Shown here: positions 11,426-23,400 of the stretch, piece after piece
Layout of the letters: each line of letters opens with the position of its first letter
How positions within the stretch are numbered: position 1 is the first letter of the stretch
Assembly: GCA_011317545.1 (NCBI GenBank)
Contig: WUJK01000005.1
Span: forward strand, 124,001-188,000
DNA length: 64,000 bases
From: Coniella vitis
Lineage: Eukaryota; Ascomycota; Sordariomycetes; Diaporthales; Schizoparmaceae
Direction: 5' to 3'
Notes under the pieces: model-generated
Told to the model about the DNA's origin: nothing
The model's database searches: none
Seen by the model: the letters and a program-made list of their open reading frames with translations, nothing else
Program-made: the position numbers and the translations under genes

Positions 11426-12106
11426 GCTGACTCCTGGTGGCGCCCACTGAGGCCTGCGGTAGTCTGGTGAAGGAAAGGAAATGGTGATGTGGCTGGGGCT
11501 AGGGCTGGTCCGCACCAGCATTGATTCGATTTGGTGTATCAATCTTCAGATGAGTTATGAAAGGAGACGCGTTGAGATCGGGCTTTTTCTCCTGGTACTG
11601 CTCAGCCTGGAACAACGCGCAAGAGGATGCGAACCATAGAGTCTGTACCAGATGTTATGATGTAGAACAAATACCACAATAATACAAATCATCTACAAGA
11701 TGTTGGGTGTTCAATCCCTTTGGCGTGAAATCAGTTTCTTGTTCTCAGCATGTTCTTTGTGATATCGGGGAAAGCGTACCGTTATCTTGCAATCAAAAAA
11801 AGAACCCAGCACAGCGTCCATATAACTATGTGGTGTATGAATAGAGAACCTCTGAACGGCCGCCCCCGGCTCTAGTTCTTATCCCATTCCCGCTCCCATT
11901 TTCTCAGTAGAATCGAGTCCCAAACATGCTCTTATGCAAAGTTCGCTTCTCCCTAAACAAATCCTTTGAAAACGCCGAAAACGCCTCGCACCTATGCCTA
12001 CCCTCCTGTACCAGCAGATTGTCAGGTCAAAGGGATCCGTCTATCCCGTTTCCTCGTTCTTCGGCAAGCAACAAAAAGTCATTCATCCCAACAGACATCC
12101 ACCCCT
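11426..12106. other. Convergent 3' intergenic spacer
   Basis: About 680 bases separate the stop codons of the HsbA-type gene and the converging TRAPP gene. The sequence is moderately AT-rich with no coding signal and presumably holds both 3' UTRs. Confidence 0.55.
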
Positions 12107-12929
12107 TCACAGGCTTGTCACCCCCACGGTCCAGCTCTCGCCAATCCTTTTCATCTCACCGTCAAACTTCCTACTCACAATCCTCTTGCCTCCTCCAGAC
12201 CCGCCGCCACCACCTCCGTGCTCATCCGGGTCATAAAACGGATTCTGCAAGAGCCGCACATAAGCGCTCTGCATCGCCTTGAAGACAACCTTCAAATCAC
12301 TCTCCCGCAGGCCAACCACACTCGCGGCTCGTCCACCAGCACCTGCGCCCATTCCCAAGCCACCAACACCGGCGCCACCTCCTCCATGGTGCCCGCCCGC
12401 CCCGCCCGCCGCACCGCTGAAGCCTTCCAGCTGCTGCAACGCAGGACTCATCGCCAGCGCCGCGCCGTCGATTCTCCGCCCGCGCATATCCACGACCGCG
12501 ATGAATTTCACGCCCGTGTTGGTCTCGAAGCCGTACGCGGCAAGGCGTTCGTCGACGGCATGCAGGAGGCCGTAGTCGCCCGAGAGAGGGGCGCCCGCAG
12601 AAGACGACGAGGGCCGTTGGGAGGAGGATGTTGGAGCGGCCGAGGAGTGTTTTGCGCGCAGGTCAAAGATGTCGAGGGTGGAGGCGAGGAGCAGGGAGAA
12701 TTGGAGCGGAGTGCGGATTGGTTGGAGGGTGTTTGTGTGGGGGTCGTGGGAGGGAAAGATGGAGATGTGAAGGGGGCTGTTCTGTTTTTTTTGCAATTGA
12801 TATGTTAGAGACTGGGCTTGAACGCAGAGAACACCACGCTTAGGTCCAGGGAGATGGACGAGGACGAGGAAAACGTACGTTGCGCCCTATGACGCCCAGA
12901 CAGGCTATGGAGGGTATTGCTGTTGCCAT
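12107..12929 (-). CDS. TCA17: TRAPP complex subunit, Tca17/TRAPPC2L-like (sedlin family), 241 aa, one intron
   Basis: Exon 1 is 12929-12879 (MATAIPSIACLGVIGRN) with a GTACGT donor; exon 2 is 12781-12107 after AAACAG, in phase. The motif IACLGVIGRN followed by NSPLHISIF is the start of the longin-like sedlin fold. LQFSLLLASTLDIFDLR and GYLLHAVDERL-type segments (here YGLLHAVDERLAAYGFETNT) also fit TRAPPC2L/Tca17. The family acts in TRAPP assembly and traffic at the Golgi. The protein is longer than yeast Tca17 (about 150 aa) because of Gly-rich insertions (GGAGGHHGGGGAGVGGLGM and GGGGGGSGGG). These look like disordered loops. The C-terminal part (DLKVVFKAMQSAYVRLLQNPFY) is the expected last helix. 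The gene is divergent from the HET gene. Confidence 0.87.
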
Positions 12930-13788
12930 GGCGGTTGCGAATGTTGTGCGTGGCTCAGCTCTGCCCAGCCCAGCCTCTCTAGAATTACCACGTCTCGAGT
13001 GGTTGGAGGGTCGGTTGCGGAAAGGTACACGTGGTGAAGTTCGAAAGTCGACGCCGAAGATGGTGGTGATGTTCAAGGCGGGTGAGCAGGGTCCAAGTCG
13101 CGCTTCAGTGATGAACAGTGTCAGGAGGACCTTGGTGGTCATAGCTTCTAGTGGCTGTTACATGGTGACGGTACAGGCACGCTTGCGGCACGGACTTGGG
13201 TTATGTAAGCCATTCCATCCATACGTAGTACATACTATGTACTTTGTACTATGCGCAGTTACAAATAATGACCCTGTCATCCTAAACGTCGTCCTTCTTT
13301 TGGCAAGCACGAGGAATGGATAGGAAAGTGTGGTCGCGAAACTTACCCCAACGCTGCAAATATTTCTAGCAAAACTTCCGCAAGCAATGCTTTATTTCTC
13401 GTCACCATAAACTCGTCTTGATCACCATCATCGTCGCCGTCGTGCTCGCCGCGCTTCTCAGTGCTTACCGCTCCGTGCCCAGCTTCCAATTGAAAACCGA
13501 CATTGCTGTCTCCTGACGAGCTAATCGTAAAGTTCTTTCATCCTCTGCAATTCAGAATATGACAAATCCACTGAGCTGTCGAACGTGGCACCATGTTGAG
13601 AACCAAAGCGCCTCTCCAGGCCCGTCAGCACTTGCAATGGGCCGCCTGATTTCCTGTCTTGTTTGATTGGCTTGAACCCAGCTCACTGCTCGTTCCCCGC
13701 ATAATCTGCTCTATGTATTCGTTTGTCGTTTGAGGACTCCGCTTGCTTCAACTACACCACCTCAGATCTATGTTTTGTCTATGGCAAC
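12930..13788. other. Divergent promoter region of TCA17 and the HET gene
   Basis: About 860 bases. A strong cluster of the dispersed motif lies at 13222-13254 (GTAGTACATACTATGTACTTTGTACTATG). Short out-of-frame ATGs precede the HET start, for example a six-codon frame at 13713-13733. No separate gene is supported. Confidence 0.5.
13222..13254. repeat. Dispersed TACTATGTAC-type motif cluster
   Basis: Three overlapping versions of the motif (GTAGTACATA, CTATGTACTT, TGTACTATG) occur in 33 bases upstream of TCA17 and the HET gene. The core is near-palindromic (GTACATAGTAC / GTACTATGTAC). Similar clusters recur in many intergenic parts of this window. Confidence 0.6.
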
Positions 13789-16231
13789 ATGGGCTGCATG
13801 GACGGCGAGAGTAGACCGACAAATGTGCAGAACAACCTGTGCGACGGGTGCAGAACCATTCCGGCAAACGTCTTCTACAGCAGCGCCCCCAGTACCGCAG
13901 AGAATCGCCGGGAATCTGTTCAAACATCCAAACACACCCTCTTCCAAGGCAAAGAGGGTTTCCACCACCTTCAAACGTCTGCTGCCGCTGGTTGTCCTCT
14001 TTGTGCCTTGTTCGAAGACGCCCTGAGCAGTAGCACCTACGCTCCAAAAGACCAGCTCCTTCGACACCCACAGTATTGCGATGGCGGTGTGAGACTGGTC
14101 AGAGATGAGTTGGGCAGGCTCTTGGTTACATATGGCCGCCTCTCGGAGAATGAGCTTGAAGCGCGGCTCGTCATCCATGGCAAGGATGCGTCCACGCCTG
14201 ACGAGCATCTAGAACCCACCAACTACCTCAACGTGAATGAGTCGGATGCCCCAGCTAACTTCTCGCTTGTCCGAGAATGGCTGGCAATTTGTTGCAAGAC
14301 CCATCCAGTCGAGTGCGGAGGGCCTGTTTCGCTTACCCATCACGAGCTTCCAAAACGACTGCTGGACGTGGCCAGCCCAGACAAGATTCGACTGCGTTTG
14401 ACTTCTGAGCTACAAGTCCAGGATGGTGTCGGCTATGCAGCCTTGAGTCACTGCTGGGGCAATCTGGAACCCCTCAAGACAGTTCGGAGCAACGAAGAAG
14501 CCCATCTGTCTGGTTTCTTCGAGACCGTGCTCCCTCAAACATTTGCCGACGCTGCAAGAACAACTCGCGAACTAGGCCTGCAATACCTATGGATCGACTC
14601 TCTCTGCATTGTTCAGGACAATGCTACTGATGCACAATTAGAATGTGCGCGCATGAACACGATCTACGCAAACGCTACAATCACAATCAGCGCATCTGAT
14701 GCGAAGGACTGCTCAGAGGGGCTTTTTCGTTCAAGAACCATGAAGCCTGTTGAACTGGCCTATGAACAAAATGACACGGAGCCTGGTCTCACCGTCATGG
14801 TGCAACCGTCATTCTCTGGACCCTGGATTCGAGGTATCCAAGGCCCTCTACAAAATCGTGCTTGGGTGTTGCAAGAACGTCACCTCTCCACGCGCGTCGT
14901 CCACTATACCAAAAAGTGCATCATGTGGGAGTGCAGGAAAGCCATCTCCGCGGAATACGCACCAGCCATGGTGACCAAGGCAAGACCCAATGCACGGTTT
15001 TTCGGGCCCAGCCGTGCGTCAAATTCATCGGTTCGCTTCCTCGATGGAGGTCGGGCGAAATTGGAAAGTAATCAATATTTACTTAGGTATGTCCCATCAG
15101 TAGACCGAGTTGACTTGACCACCCTCTCCCGCGAGGAAGGACTGACTAGTGAATTCTGCTCTGAAACGTCCTTCTAGGCACGAACTGCGCCAGCGCTGGT
15201 ACACAGTTGTACAACAATACTCGCGCCGCGCCCTGTCCAATCCTCAAGACAGACTCCCAGCGATAGCAGGCTTCGCCGCTGAGTGGAAACGCTACCAGCC
15301 CGAAGATGAATACCTTGCTGGGTTGTGGAAGAGCGACCTCTGCACAGCTCTCTTGTGGTTTCCAGGGCGCGACATGGACGATCTCCGACGGCCTCTCCCA
15401 GACGCCACGGCAGATCCAGCGGCACGCAACTGGCCGCCAGCCAGTCTCTACCCAGGCATCCCGTCCTGGTCATGGGCAGCCTTTAATGGCGGCGTGACCC
15501 ATTTTGGCGACCGCTGGCTCCCCGCTGACCTGTATGCCAACACTCCCACCTCCCCCCGAGCTTTGCGCTTGCACCCGGACATCACCACCCCAGGCGCCTC
15601 AGTCTCACGCGAGCGCTACCCACTACAGATTCACCACGCTTCCACCACAATTGTCGGCAAGAACATGTACGGTCATGTCCTAGGGGGACAAATCACCCTT
15701 TCGAGCTGGTGCATGAGCGTGGCTATGTCTGAAGAAATCAACTTCCGACCTGATCTCGGTCCAAAGCCTGGTAGTGTAGCAGCAAACCACAACAACAATA
15801 ACACGACGAATACAAGTTGTGCAGATGAGCCCCGGCCAATACCTTCCAACCACAATAAAGCCATTCTCACTGACGGACCGAAACGGTACCACCTATACAC
15901 TGACACGGGCGTGTACAATGGCGTCTTGCTGTTTGATTATGACCCTGTGCATCTGCCGGAGATCCAAGTGCTGCTGCTACAGGTGGGCATGGGACTGAAT
16001 TTCAGGGGATCCTTGTCTGCTGTTTGTGGACTTGTGCTCATGCCAGCGACGACAGCGACAACTCCCGCGGAGGAAGCTAACAACAAACAAAAGGAACAGA
16101 GTAATAATGAACCGAGTACTGAGCAAAACAGTCACGAGAAAATTCACTACAACCGGATCGGAACATTTGACCTGATCGACGAAACAACGTGGATGAAGAA
16201 AAGGGAGACAAAGATTCTTACGATTGTGTAG
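13789..16231 (+). CDS. HET-domain protein (heterokaryon incompatibility family), 783 aa, one intron
   Basis: Exons are 13789-15086 and 15178-16231, split at AG|GTATGT and TTCTAG|G so that an Arg codon spans the junction. An N-terminal Cys-rich segment (LCDGCRTIPANVF and AAAGCPLCALFEDAL) precedes the HET domain, as is usual. HET block 1 is YAALSHCWG at residue 216, block 2 is LWIDSLCIVQD at 267, and block 3 is NRAWVLQERHLSTRVV near 356. HET proteins trigger cell death when incompatible hyphae fuse, but most family members are untested. The C-terminal third is less conserved and includes an Asn/Thr-rich stretch, probably a loop. The start is uncertain: several out-of-frame ATGs lie just upstream, so a further 5' exon is possible. 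No NACHT, WD or ankyrin partner domain is present. Confidence 0.9.
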
Positions 16232-18121
16232 AGTGAGTAGATTGATTCTCGGGCATGCAACTCGTCGTCGAGGTAGCCTAGATATAGGGGTAATGATCTG
16301 TAAAATGTAGTAAAGATATCCATGTTTTTGTTCAAATATTCACTTACTACTCAAAGTCATTTCTTGATGAGCTCAAATGTTATCATCACCGAATAACACT
16401 CAAGTCACATTTTACATGTACTCTACACACACTCGCACACACACGGAAAAAACGAACAAATACACATACTACCACACCACCACCATTACATTAAAAAATT
16501 TTTTTAAAAAAAGGCCACAATCAATACTTTGCCTCTTTATCTTCTTCTTGGAGAGTCTTTCTGATGTTTTTTTCAATGCTTTGCCCTATATTTCCTAATT
16601 TTTTATCTGTGCCAATGCTCAAGTTTCCCTCTCTCTTTCCTTCTTTCTTTCTTTATTTCCTTCCTCCCTTCTTTACATGAATATGCTCTCGTGCTTCCGA
16701 CCCAACACTAATCTCTTGAAACAGGAACGCACCATCGTCGCCGTCGCCGTCGCCGTCGCCGTCCTCGGGCCCGTCACCGCAGCCGTCCCCGTCCCATTCT
16801 CTAACATCTCCTTTGTCATTCCTCCTTCTTCTTTTTTCTCCCAACACACAACACACATGCACATTCACATCGCTCACTTGCTCCGCCCATGCAACAAGCT
16901 TGAAGGAAAACGAGAGAGGAAAAAAAGAAAGCGAAAGAAAAACGAAAAAGAAAAAGAAAAAAAAGAAACGAAACGAAGCGGAACTGTAAAGTACTTACTA
17001 ATAACAAGTAACAAACAACAACAACACACTCACACAGAAACGAAAAATAAGAACCGATAAAAACCAATTGTAGAGCGAAAACGAGGACTAGTAGAACAAA
17101 AAATGTTTAAAAAAGAAAGGAGACTCCTCATGCTATTTCCAGACTCCAGCAGCAAAAGAGAAATGAGCAATAACAACAACCGCAATTCAACAAGCCAACC
17201 ACCGAGCCGCCTCAAGCACCCCATCCGCACCACACACTTCAACTCATCTCTCCAAGAAGCAGCTGTCCCCGGGGGGGAAAATCCGTCGTCGGAAGGTCAT
17301 CCGAAACGCGAGAACCCGGGATCGTCCGTCCACCGTGAGCTCGACAAACGCAGATCGCTCGTTTTGCCGCTTTTCCCAACTGGTGGGCAGGAGCACAGCA
17401 TCGTGATAGGAGGCAGGCAAGGTTTGAGACTTTGCATGCGCGGCGCTGTCACCTTGCGGAATAAAACAACCTTGAGCCGGTTACCATGCTAGTTAAAAAA
17501 GCTTCGGGGCGAACGATAGCCAAGGCCTTTGTGTGCTGCAAAGCAATGAGTGGCGAGGAGTCGAGAGAAATTGGTCGTATTGACATGGCATATCAGCCAC
17601 TTTTCCCAGCAAAGACTCCCCCCGAAACATGGCCTCATCGTGCGCCACGAGCTATCGATCGGAGGGATTCGGGTTGGCGGAGGGCGAGAAAGACGTCATT
17701 AGAAAAAAGAGGGGGAGGAGAGTCGATTAAGAGGGACCCGGGAAAAGGTCCGCAAATGCATATGTATATGAAGAAGACCGGGATATGTGAGCGAGCGTAA
17801 AGTCATGAGAGTGCCTCTATAACCGAAAGAAAAACGAGAAAAGTCCGGTTCGTGCCGAAGATGAAGTTTCCCCCCTCCCTCTTTTCATGTTTGGGTGATC
17901 GTCTAGAAATCCTGCCGAACCCAGAGAAATACCAATGAAGTCTCGCAACAAGGAACGCAGGTAGTTGTCCCTTTCATCCACCATCAGTCACTCCACCCCT
18001 CTTTACCCCTTTTGGAAGCCCGGTAAGTAAGGCCGTGGCAATCCAGAAAACACATTAGAAGCCTCCACTGAATATTGAATTAGGAGCTAAATGGACCGCA
18101 AGGGTCGATAGTAGTAAGCAC
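16232..18121. other. Convergent intergenic region, low-complexity
   Basis: The 1.9 kb between the HET and CK1 stop codons is dominated by simple sequence. It has CA-rich tracts near 16425-16445, A/T runs near 16491-16512, CTTT tracts near 16630-16672, and a GCCGTC-type hexamer run at about 16735-16763. A 50-base A/G-rich block lies at 16915-16980. Some hypothetical frames exist but follow the repeats and show no domain. I see no supported gene. Confidence 0.5.
16735..16763. repeat. Hexanucleotide (GCCGTC)n microsatellite
   Basis: About five near-perfect copies of GTCGCC in tandem, in the spacer between the HET and CK1 genes. It is not inside a supported coding frame. Confidence 0.7.
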
Positions 18122-19796
18122 CTAGCCGCAGCACAGAGCCTTCATGATCTTTTGGAAGCCCGTAGGCTGTGGTTGCTCAGGCTGGCGGCCGGCGGCCGGC
18201 GTAGGCTGGTTCATTGCTTGTGCTGAGTTGACCGGTTTTGGCAGGTTCTGGGTACTGGCCTGGAATTGGGCCTGCGTAGAACCGGTCGGCGTCGCCATAT
18301 CGCGGAGACCCCCGGCTCCGGAACGGGGCGACATCATCAAGCGGTCTGGGCCGTTTCGCCGATCTTTGGGGCTCTGTTTGATCGGAGACGGCGGTGGGGG
18401 TTGCGCGGCGTTTAAACGGTCCGCAGTCAGGCGAGTCATGCGGGGATCCGACATGTGCGGAGTCGTGTTGCCACCACGCGAGTGGCCATAGACCTCCATG
18501 TTGGACGGGCCGGGCCTCTGATCGGGATTGCGCAGCTGAGGGTTACCACGACCGTACTTGCTCTCTAGTAGCTTGTCGATGATGTGGTCCCAGTCGTACT
18601 TGTTGTCCTCCTCGATGCCTTCCTTTTGCGCCGCTTGTGTAAAGAGACCTCGCATGTGCTCGTAATCGGGGGTTTCCTCGAAGCCCAGGTTGCGCACGTA
18701 CTCGAGGTACTCCTTGAATTGGACGGGAAAGCCGGCACAGAGCTCGTCCACTGGAGTTGTCTGCTTCTTCTCGCCAATCTTCTCGTACTTTTGCTTGTTA
18801 GTCGCAGCCTTCAACCCTTGCCATGGCAGGCCACCCCGCAGAAAGTACATGAAAACGTGGCCGAGGGCCTCCAAGTCGTCGCGTCTCGACTGCTCTCTTC
18901 CCAAGTGCGTGTTGATACTCATATACCGTGCTGTTCCGGACAGGGATTTCCGCTCGCGGTATGGGATGTGTTGCTTCGTCTTGGGGTCGCGGTACTGCTT
19001 TGCCATGCCAAAGTCGACAACGTGGACCTGGTTGATGGACCTCCTGTCGCTGTTGACAACGGCCTTGTCGATCCTGTTGATCAAGAAGTTGTCGGGCTTG
19101 ATGTCGCGGTAGATGAGGTTCTTTTCGTGGATTGTTTGGACTCTCGAGAGCTATGATTTCGCTTGTTAGTACACACGGCACAGCCACCATTCCTACCGTT
19201 GTCATTCGGATAGCAAAGGCGGCAAGGATGGGAGATAAAGAATCTACTGCTTACCATCTGTTTGGCAACCTGAATAACAGTCTTGAGAGAGAATCTCCGT
19301 CCGCAGTGATCAAACAAGTCTTCCAGCGACGGGCCGAGCAAGTCGATGACAAGGATGTTGTGGAGGCCTTCTTGACCAAAATAATACACGTTGGGAATGC
19401 CGGCTATCAGGAAAGCAAGGTAGAAGTTAGCCTGTGGCATGAAAAGGGCACACATCATTGCAGATCGTCGGACGATCAAAAGAAGCGGCACAACTCACGG
19501 CAGCCAACGAGTATCTTGTACGTCCGGTACTCATCTCGCAATTGAGGAGCATCGCTCTTTCGTGGCTCCTAGAGGTACACAGCAGTCGTTAGTTGACCGT
19601 GGCAGAGACAGGCGGCATGTACTTGCCAAGCTGCAAGTGCACTGAGAATGAGAAATGGACGACGTACAAACTTGATGGCTACTTGCTGGTTGTTCAACAG
19701 GTTGGTACCCTCAAAGATGACACCAAAGGAGCCCTCGCCAATCTTCTTGCCCACCCGGTAGTGCACGCCAACGACGTTTGACGATGACGAAGCCAT
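18122..19796 (-). CDS. YCK1: Casein kinase 1, plasma-membrane (Yck/Cki1) type, 458 aa, three introns
   Basis: Exons are 19796-19668, 19568-19499, 19403-19255 and 19150-18122, all GT-AG and in phase. The kinase starts with the Gly loop [15 protein letters not shown]; the ATP lysine is Lys42. YRDIKPDN carries catalytic Asp132 and DFGMAKQY the metal-binding Asp162. [15 protein letters not shown] is the CK1-specific activation segment. A Pro/Gln-rich tail of about 160 residues follows and ends KALCCG. The two cysteines one residue from the end fit the palmitoylation site of membrane-anchored yeast Yck and fission-yeast Cki1 kinases, rather than nuclear Hrr25. Such kinases control nutrient sensing, endocytosis and polarity. 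The symbol is by analogy. The leader upstream of the start is GC-rich. Confidence 0.95.
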
Positions 19797-20470
19797 GGCT
19801 GGGAGATGATCGGCAGTCCGCTTCTACGCAGGAGACGGGGGAGACGAGGACGGCCGGTCGGTCGGTCGGTCGGGCGGGGGTGGGAAGAGAGAAAGAAGAC
19901 AGAAAGGACGATGAGGAGAGGTCGAGTGCTTCGAAGGAAGGAGTCCAAGGTCGGCACAAGCGACAAGGGGGTTGTGTAGCAATTTTCGGGAATGGTAAAA
20001 TGATCAGGCCCGGGGGGCTGGAAAGGGTGCTAGATAAACCCAGTCGAGGCGGTCAGCAGGGCGAAGTCGGTCATGCTCCGGAGACAATGGACGGCCAGAA
20101 GAGGTGTCGCGTCGTGCTGGTCGAGGGGAGAGCAGCAGCAGCAGCAGTCGAGATCGGGCGGGCTGGGCAACTCGAACGGGGTCAACGCTGGCTGAGAGCG
20201 ACGATGGTGGTGCTGGTGGTGCTGGTGATGGTGGCTTGGATTGGATTGGACTGCTTCGCAGAGGAGAAGGACGGAGGACGGACGGACTGGACTGGACTGT
20301 GGGTGGAATGGAGATGGGAAAGGAGAGCCCCGAAGCAGAAGCACAAAGCAGCCAAAAGCCAAAGAAACCAAGCAGGCACAAAGTCGACGGGCTGCAGGCT
20401 GGGCTGGACTGGACTGAACAGGCGAGCCAAGCTTCTAATACTGTACAGTAGCCTGAGGAGGTACTGAGGG
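19797..20470 (-). promoter_or_regulatory. GC-rich upstream region of the casein kinase 1 gene
   Basis: The 670 bases upstream of the CK1 start carry a (GGTC)n run at about 19855-19875, a short CAG run near 20128-20142 and many TGGAC/TGGAT units between 20233 and 20415. On the minus strand this is a CCAGTCCAGTCCAG-type leader. It is probably promoter plus 5' UTR. Frames open through it are repeat-driven and show no domain. Confidence 0.4.
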
Positions 20471-23400
20471 TGCGTGCATGTTGGGCTTGGGTGGTGGATG
20501 GGACAGAGCGAGAGCAAGTGGATTGCCTGACTGGATGGGAATCGGGGGCGCCAACACTAAGAGGGGGGCGAGCAGGCCCTGTAGCGTATTGGGGTGCTGG
20601 GCCGGGGGTACAGGGCGGCCCTGGCAGGGGGCGTGACAGGGGCGGCTATGGGGGGTGCAAAGGGCTTGCAAGTTTGTACTGTAGACGCAGCCCTGGAAGA
20701 GGGCTGGAAGCGAGCAACTGCCCAGTGTGGCAGCAGTGCGCCAAAAAAGATACTTCTACATCAGCACGTCGATTCTGATGGTACATCAGTCATGTACTCG
20801 GGGACGTATCCTTTTTGCCCCAGACCTAAGTCAGGCCCCTCAGCCCGTCAGCCCAGTCACTCAATTTCTCGTTTCTTCGTTGCACACCTCCAAGTCGCTG
20901 AGAATCAGCACAGCTTTCTAGTGCAAACACTATATACTATGTACTCTTGTGCTCTTCCCCCCACCGACCTCGCGTCTGCGCTTGTCGTGGGCAGGGCTTG
21001 CGTCAAATGGGATGGGTTAGCGTGGACGGCGGCACGGCGGCGCGGCGGCGGCAGTGGTGGCCAAGACAGACGGACGACACCTTGTCCGAGATCCGGATGT
21101 TGACTCGACTCTGTATTGTATCGTGGCTGAGCCGAGAGCTGCAAAGGGCAGACCCGGTGAATCGGCTTGTCTGGCGGTTCTGGCTGGCCGGCCTGGCTGG
21201 CGGAGGGCTTGCTGGACGGCGCTGGAGGAATCTATTACGGGCAGCTGTGTTTGTGATGGTGTTTACTCATAGGATGCTCTGCTTCTGGGCCCAGGAATGC
21301 GGATGTGCATGAAGTGGAATGCTACTGTTTGCAGTCTCATGAATGGGGCTGGACGGGCAGCAAGCCAAAGATCCGGCAGTCGGTTCGAACAGCGTGTACA
21401 TGGTAAGCGCGCGTGTAGGGGAAAAAGGCACAGAGGCCAACTGCCTCTTTTTTGTTCTGGTGTCGTGTCGGCCTCTCGTCCTATCGTGTTCGTCGTCGTT
21501 GTTGGTTGGAGGTTTGAATGGTCGAGGAAGCCGACAGCAAGCTGCAGGGCAGGCCGAGACCAGGGCTTCAGTGCGGCAGGGTCCCTCCTGGCCTGCAGAG
21601 CCGGGCTCCCTGGAGCGTAAGCGGATACGGACGGGGCAGTAGTACTATAGTAAAAGTACATATTAAGGTACTTAGTAGCAGCAGGCAGCCAGCAGGCAAG
21701 CAGACAGCCAGGAAGACATGGCGCTAGCCTCATCTGGGCCTAGCGCCTGGCTGGTCTAGCCCGGTGCGCTGCTGTACTATGTATATAGTACCATAATGGA
21801 AAACATGCACTGCCCTGATTATGTCTTTTTTTTTGGTTCTCTTGGCGTAGTACGTTGCTTTTGTTTTGTTTTTGTGTATCATCTGGTGTTTGCTGTTTCT
21901 TTTTCCATGTTTCCATAGATGGTCGGCTGCAGAGACATGAGGAGAATCGACTGGCACCACGTCGCGCAGCCCTGTACTGTCCTGCATGTATTACGCACTA
22001 TGTACTATGTACTATGTACGTGTTCTAGCGACCGTTAGCAGGATACTTGTTTGTACTATGACTACTATGTACAGTGGTGCGGCAGATGGGGCAAACCGGC
22101 ACACCAGCAGCCTAGCCTGGGCTGCCTGGCTAGAAAGACACGGTGCAAGGCTGCAATTCTTCCTTCTGGAACCGATTCCCAGGCCGGCAACAAGCGCGAA
22201 CAAGCCGGGCCCGGGCCGGGCTTGGTGCTGTTGGCGTGGATTTTGGAGAAGGAAAAGGAGAGAGGCTCGTAGTAAGCATAGTACTATAGTGCTCTGTACT
22301 ATGTACTTTGTAGGCGCTGCAGGCCCTTACATAAGTGAGCCCCCTGCTGTGACCCACGGAAGGGAGGGCTTGTTCTAGGGCCTGTCAGGGCCTCAGGAAC
22401 AGGCACTCAGGCACCCATCCGCGACCCGAGCCACCCCAACCCGAAGAAGAAGAAAAGGAAGAATATTGAATCCAATGGCAATGGGCGCTCCTCTCCGAGT
22501 GCGACCCCCCGCCCTTCTTTGTGCAGACACATAGCCTACATAGCATATAGTAGTACATAGCAATCGTGCATTCATGGCCAGGGGCACGCGAGCAGGCAAG
22601 CACCAAGCACCAAACGTGCTTTTGAGGCACGCTGGGCCCCAGATTTGCAGCCCGCTCCACTGCCCAGGGCCAGACCGAGATTGGCAGGCCCAGGGCAGTT
22701 CTGGCCCGCTTTGTTTTGTACACCTGGTCCTCTGTATACTATGCTGATAGTTGTACTGCACTACCATGTACAGTATACTATGTAGTAGGGCTACGAGCAA
22801 GCCATGTACGGCTATGCCGTTTAATGACGATTTCCAAGTTGGTATAGCAGCTGGTGGTGAATGGGGCGAGAAGAAAAAGAAGCAAGCGCGTGGTTTGGGG
22901 GGATGAGAGAAGTGGTGTGACGAGGCCAAGAGTGCCGCTGGATACCGTGCCGTGCCGCTGGAGAGCAGCCCCGGGAAGGGCCCTAGACCCTTGACGTTAT
23001 AGCACTGAACCTACTATGGCAGTGCAGCACTTACTATGTACAGTTAGTTCCTGTTGCTGCTGGTTGTTCTTCGCCAACAAGAAGCCATATCAGCCCACGA
23101 CAAGCCATTTTCAAAATGCCAAAACAACAAACCGTGCGGCCCCTCCCTCTCTGCACCCGAGATGGCCCGAAAACGGGTGAGTATACTCAGCCATCTCTCA
23201 CATGTACCTCCAATGCGGAATTGGCAAACGGCCTGTCCCCCGCCTGGCAGCCAACGGGCTGCTCATTGTGGCTTGGGCCGTGGCGTCGCCATTCAGGGAC
23301 ACGACCCAAATCTTGCAGTTGAGTTAGAGGTTACTCCTGGTTTGGACAGAGATGGCTCACTGGCAAAAGACAAGACTCAGATCCTTCAAGCCCAGAAAGA

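Noticed and set aside
16677..17060. 127-codon plus-strand frame after the HET gene
   Set aside because: Encoded largely by the GCCGTC repeat and an A/G-rich block, giving Val/Ala and Lys/Glu runs. Simple sequence, not a gene.
19778..20467. 229-codon plus-strand frame opposite the CK1 leader
   Set aside because: Antisense to the CK1 5' region, composed of Gly/Arg/Trp from TGGAC and GGTC repeats, no domain.
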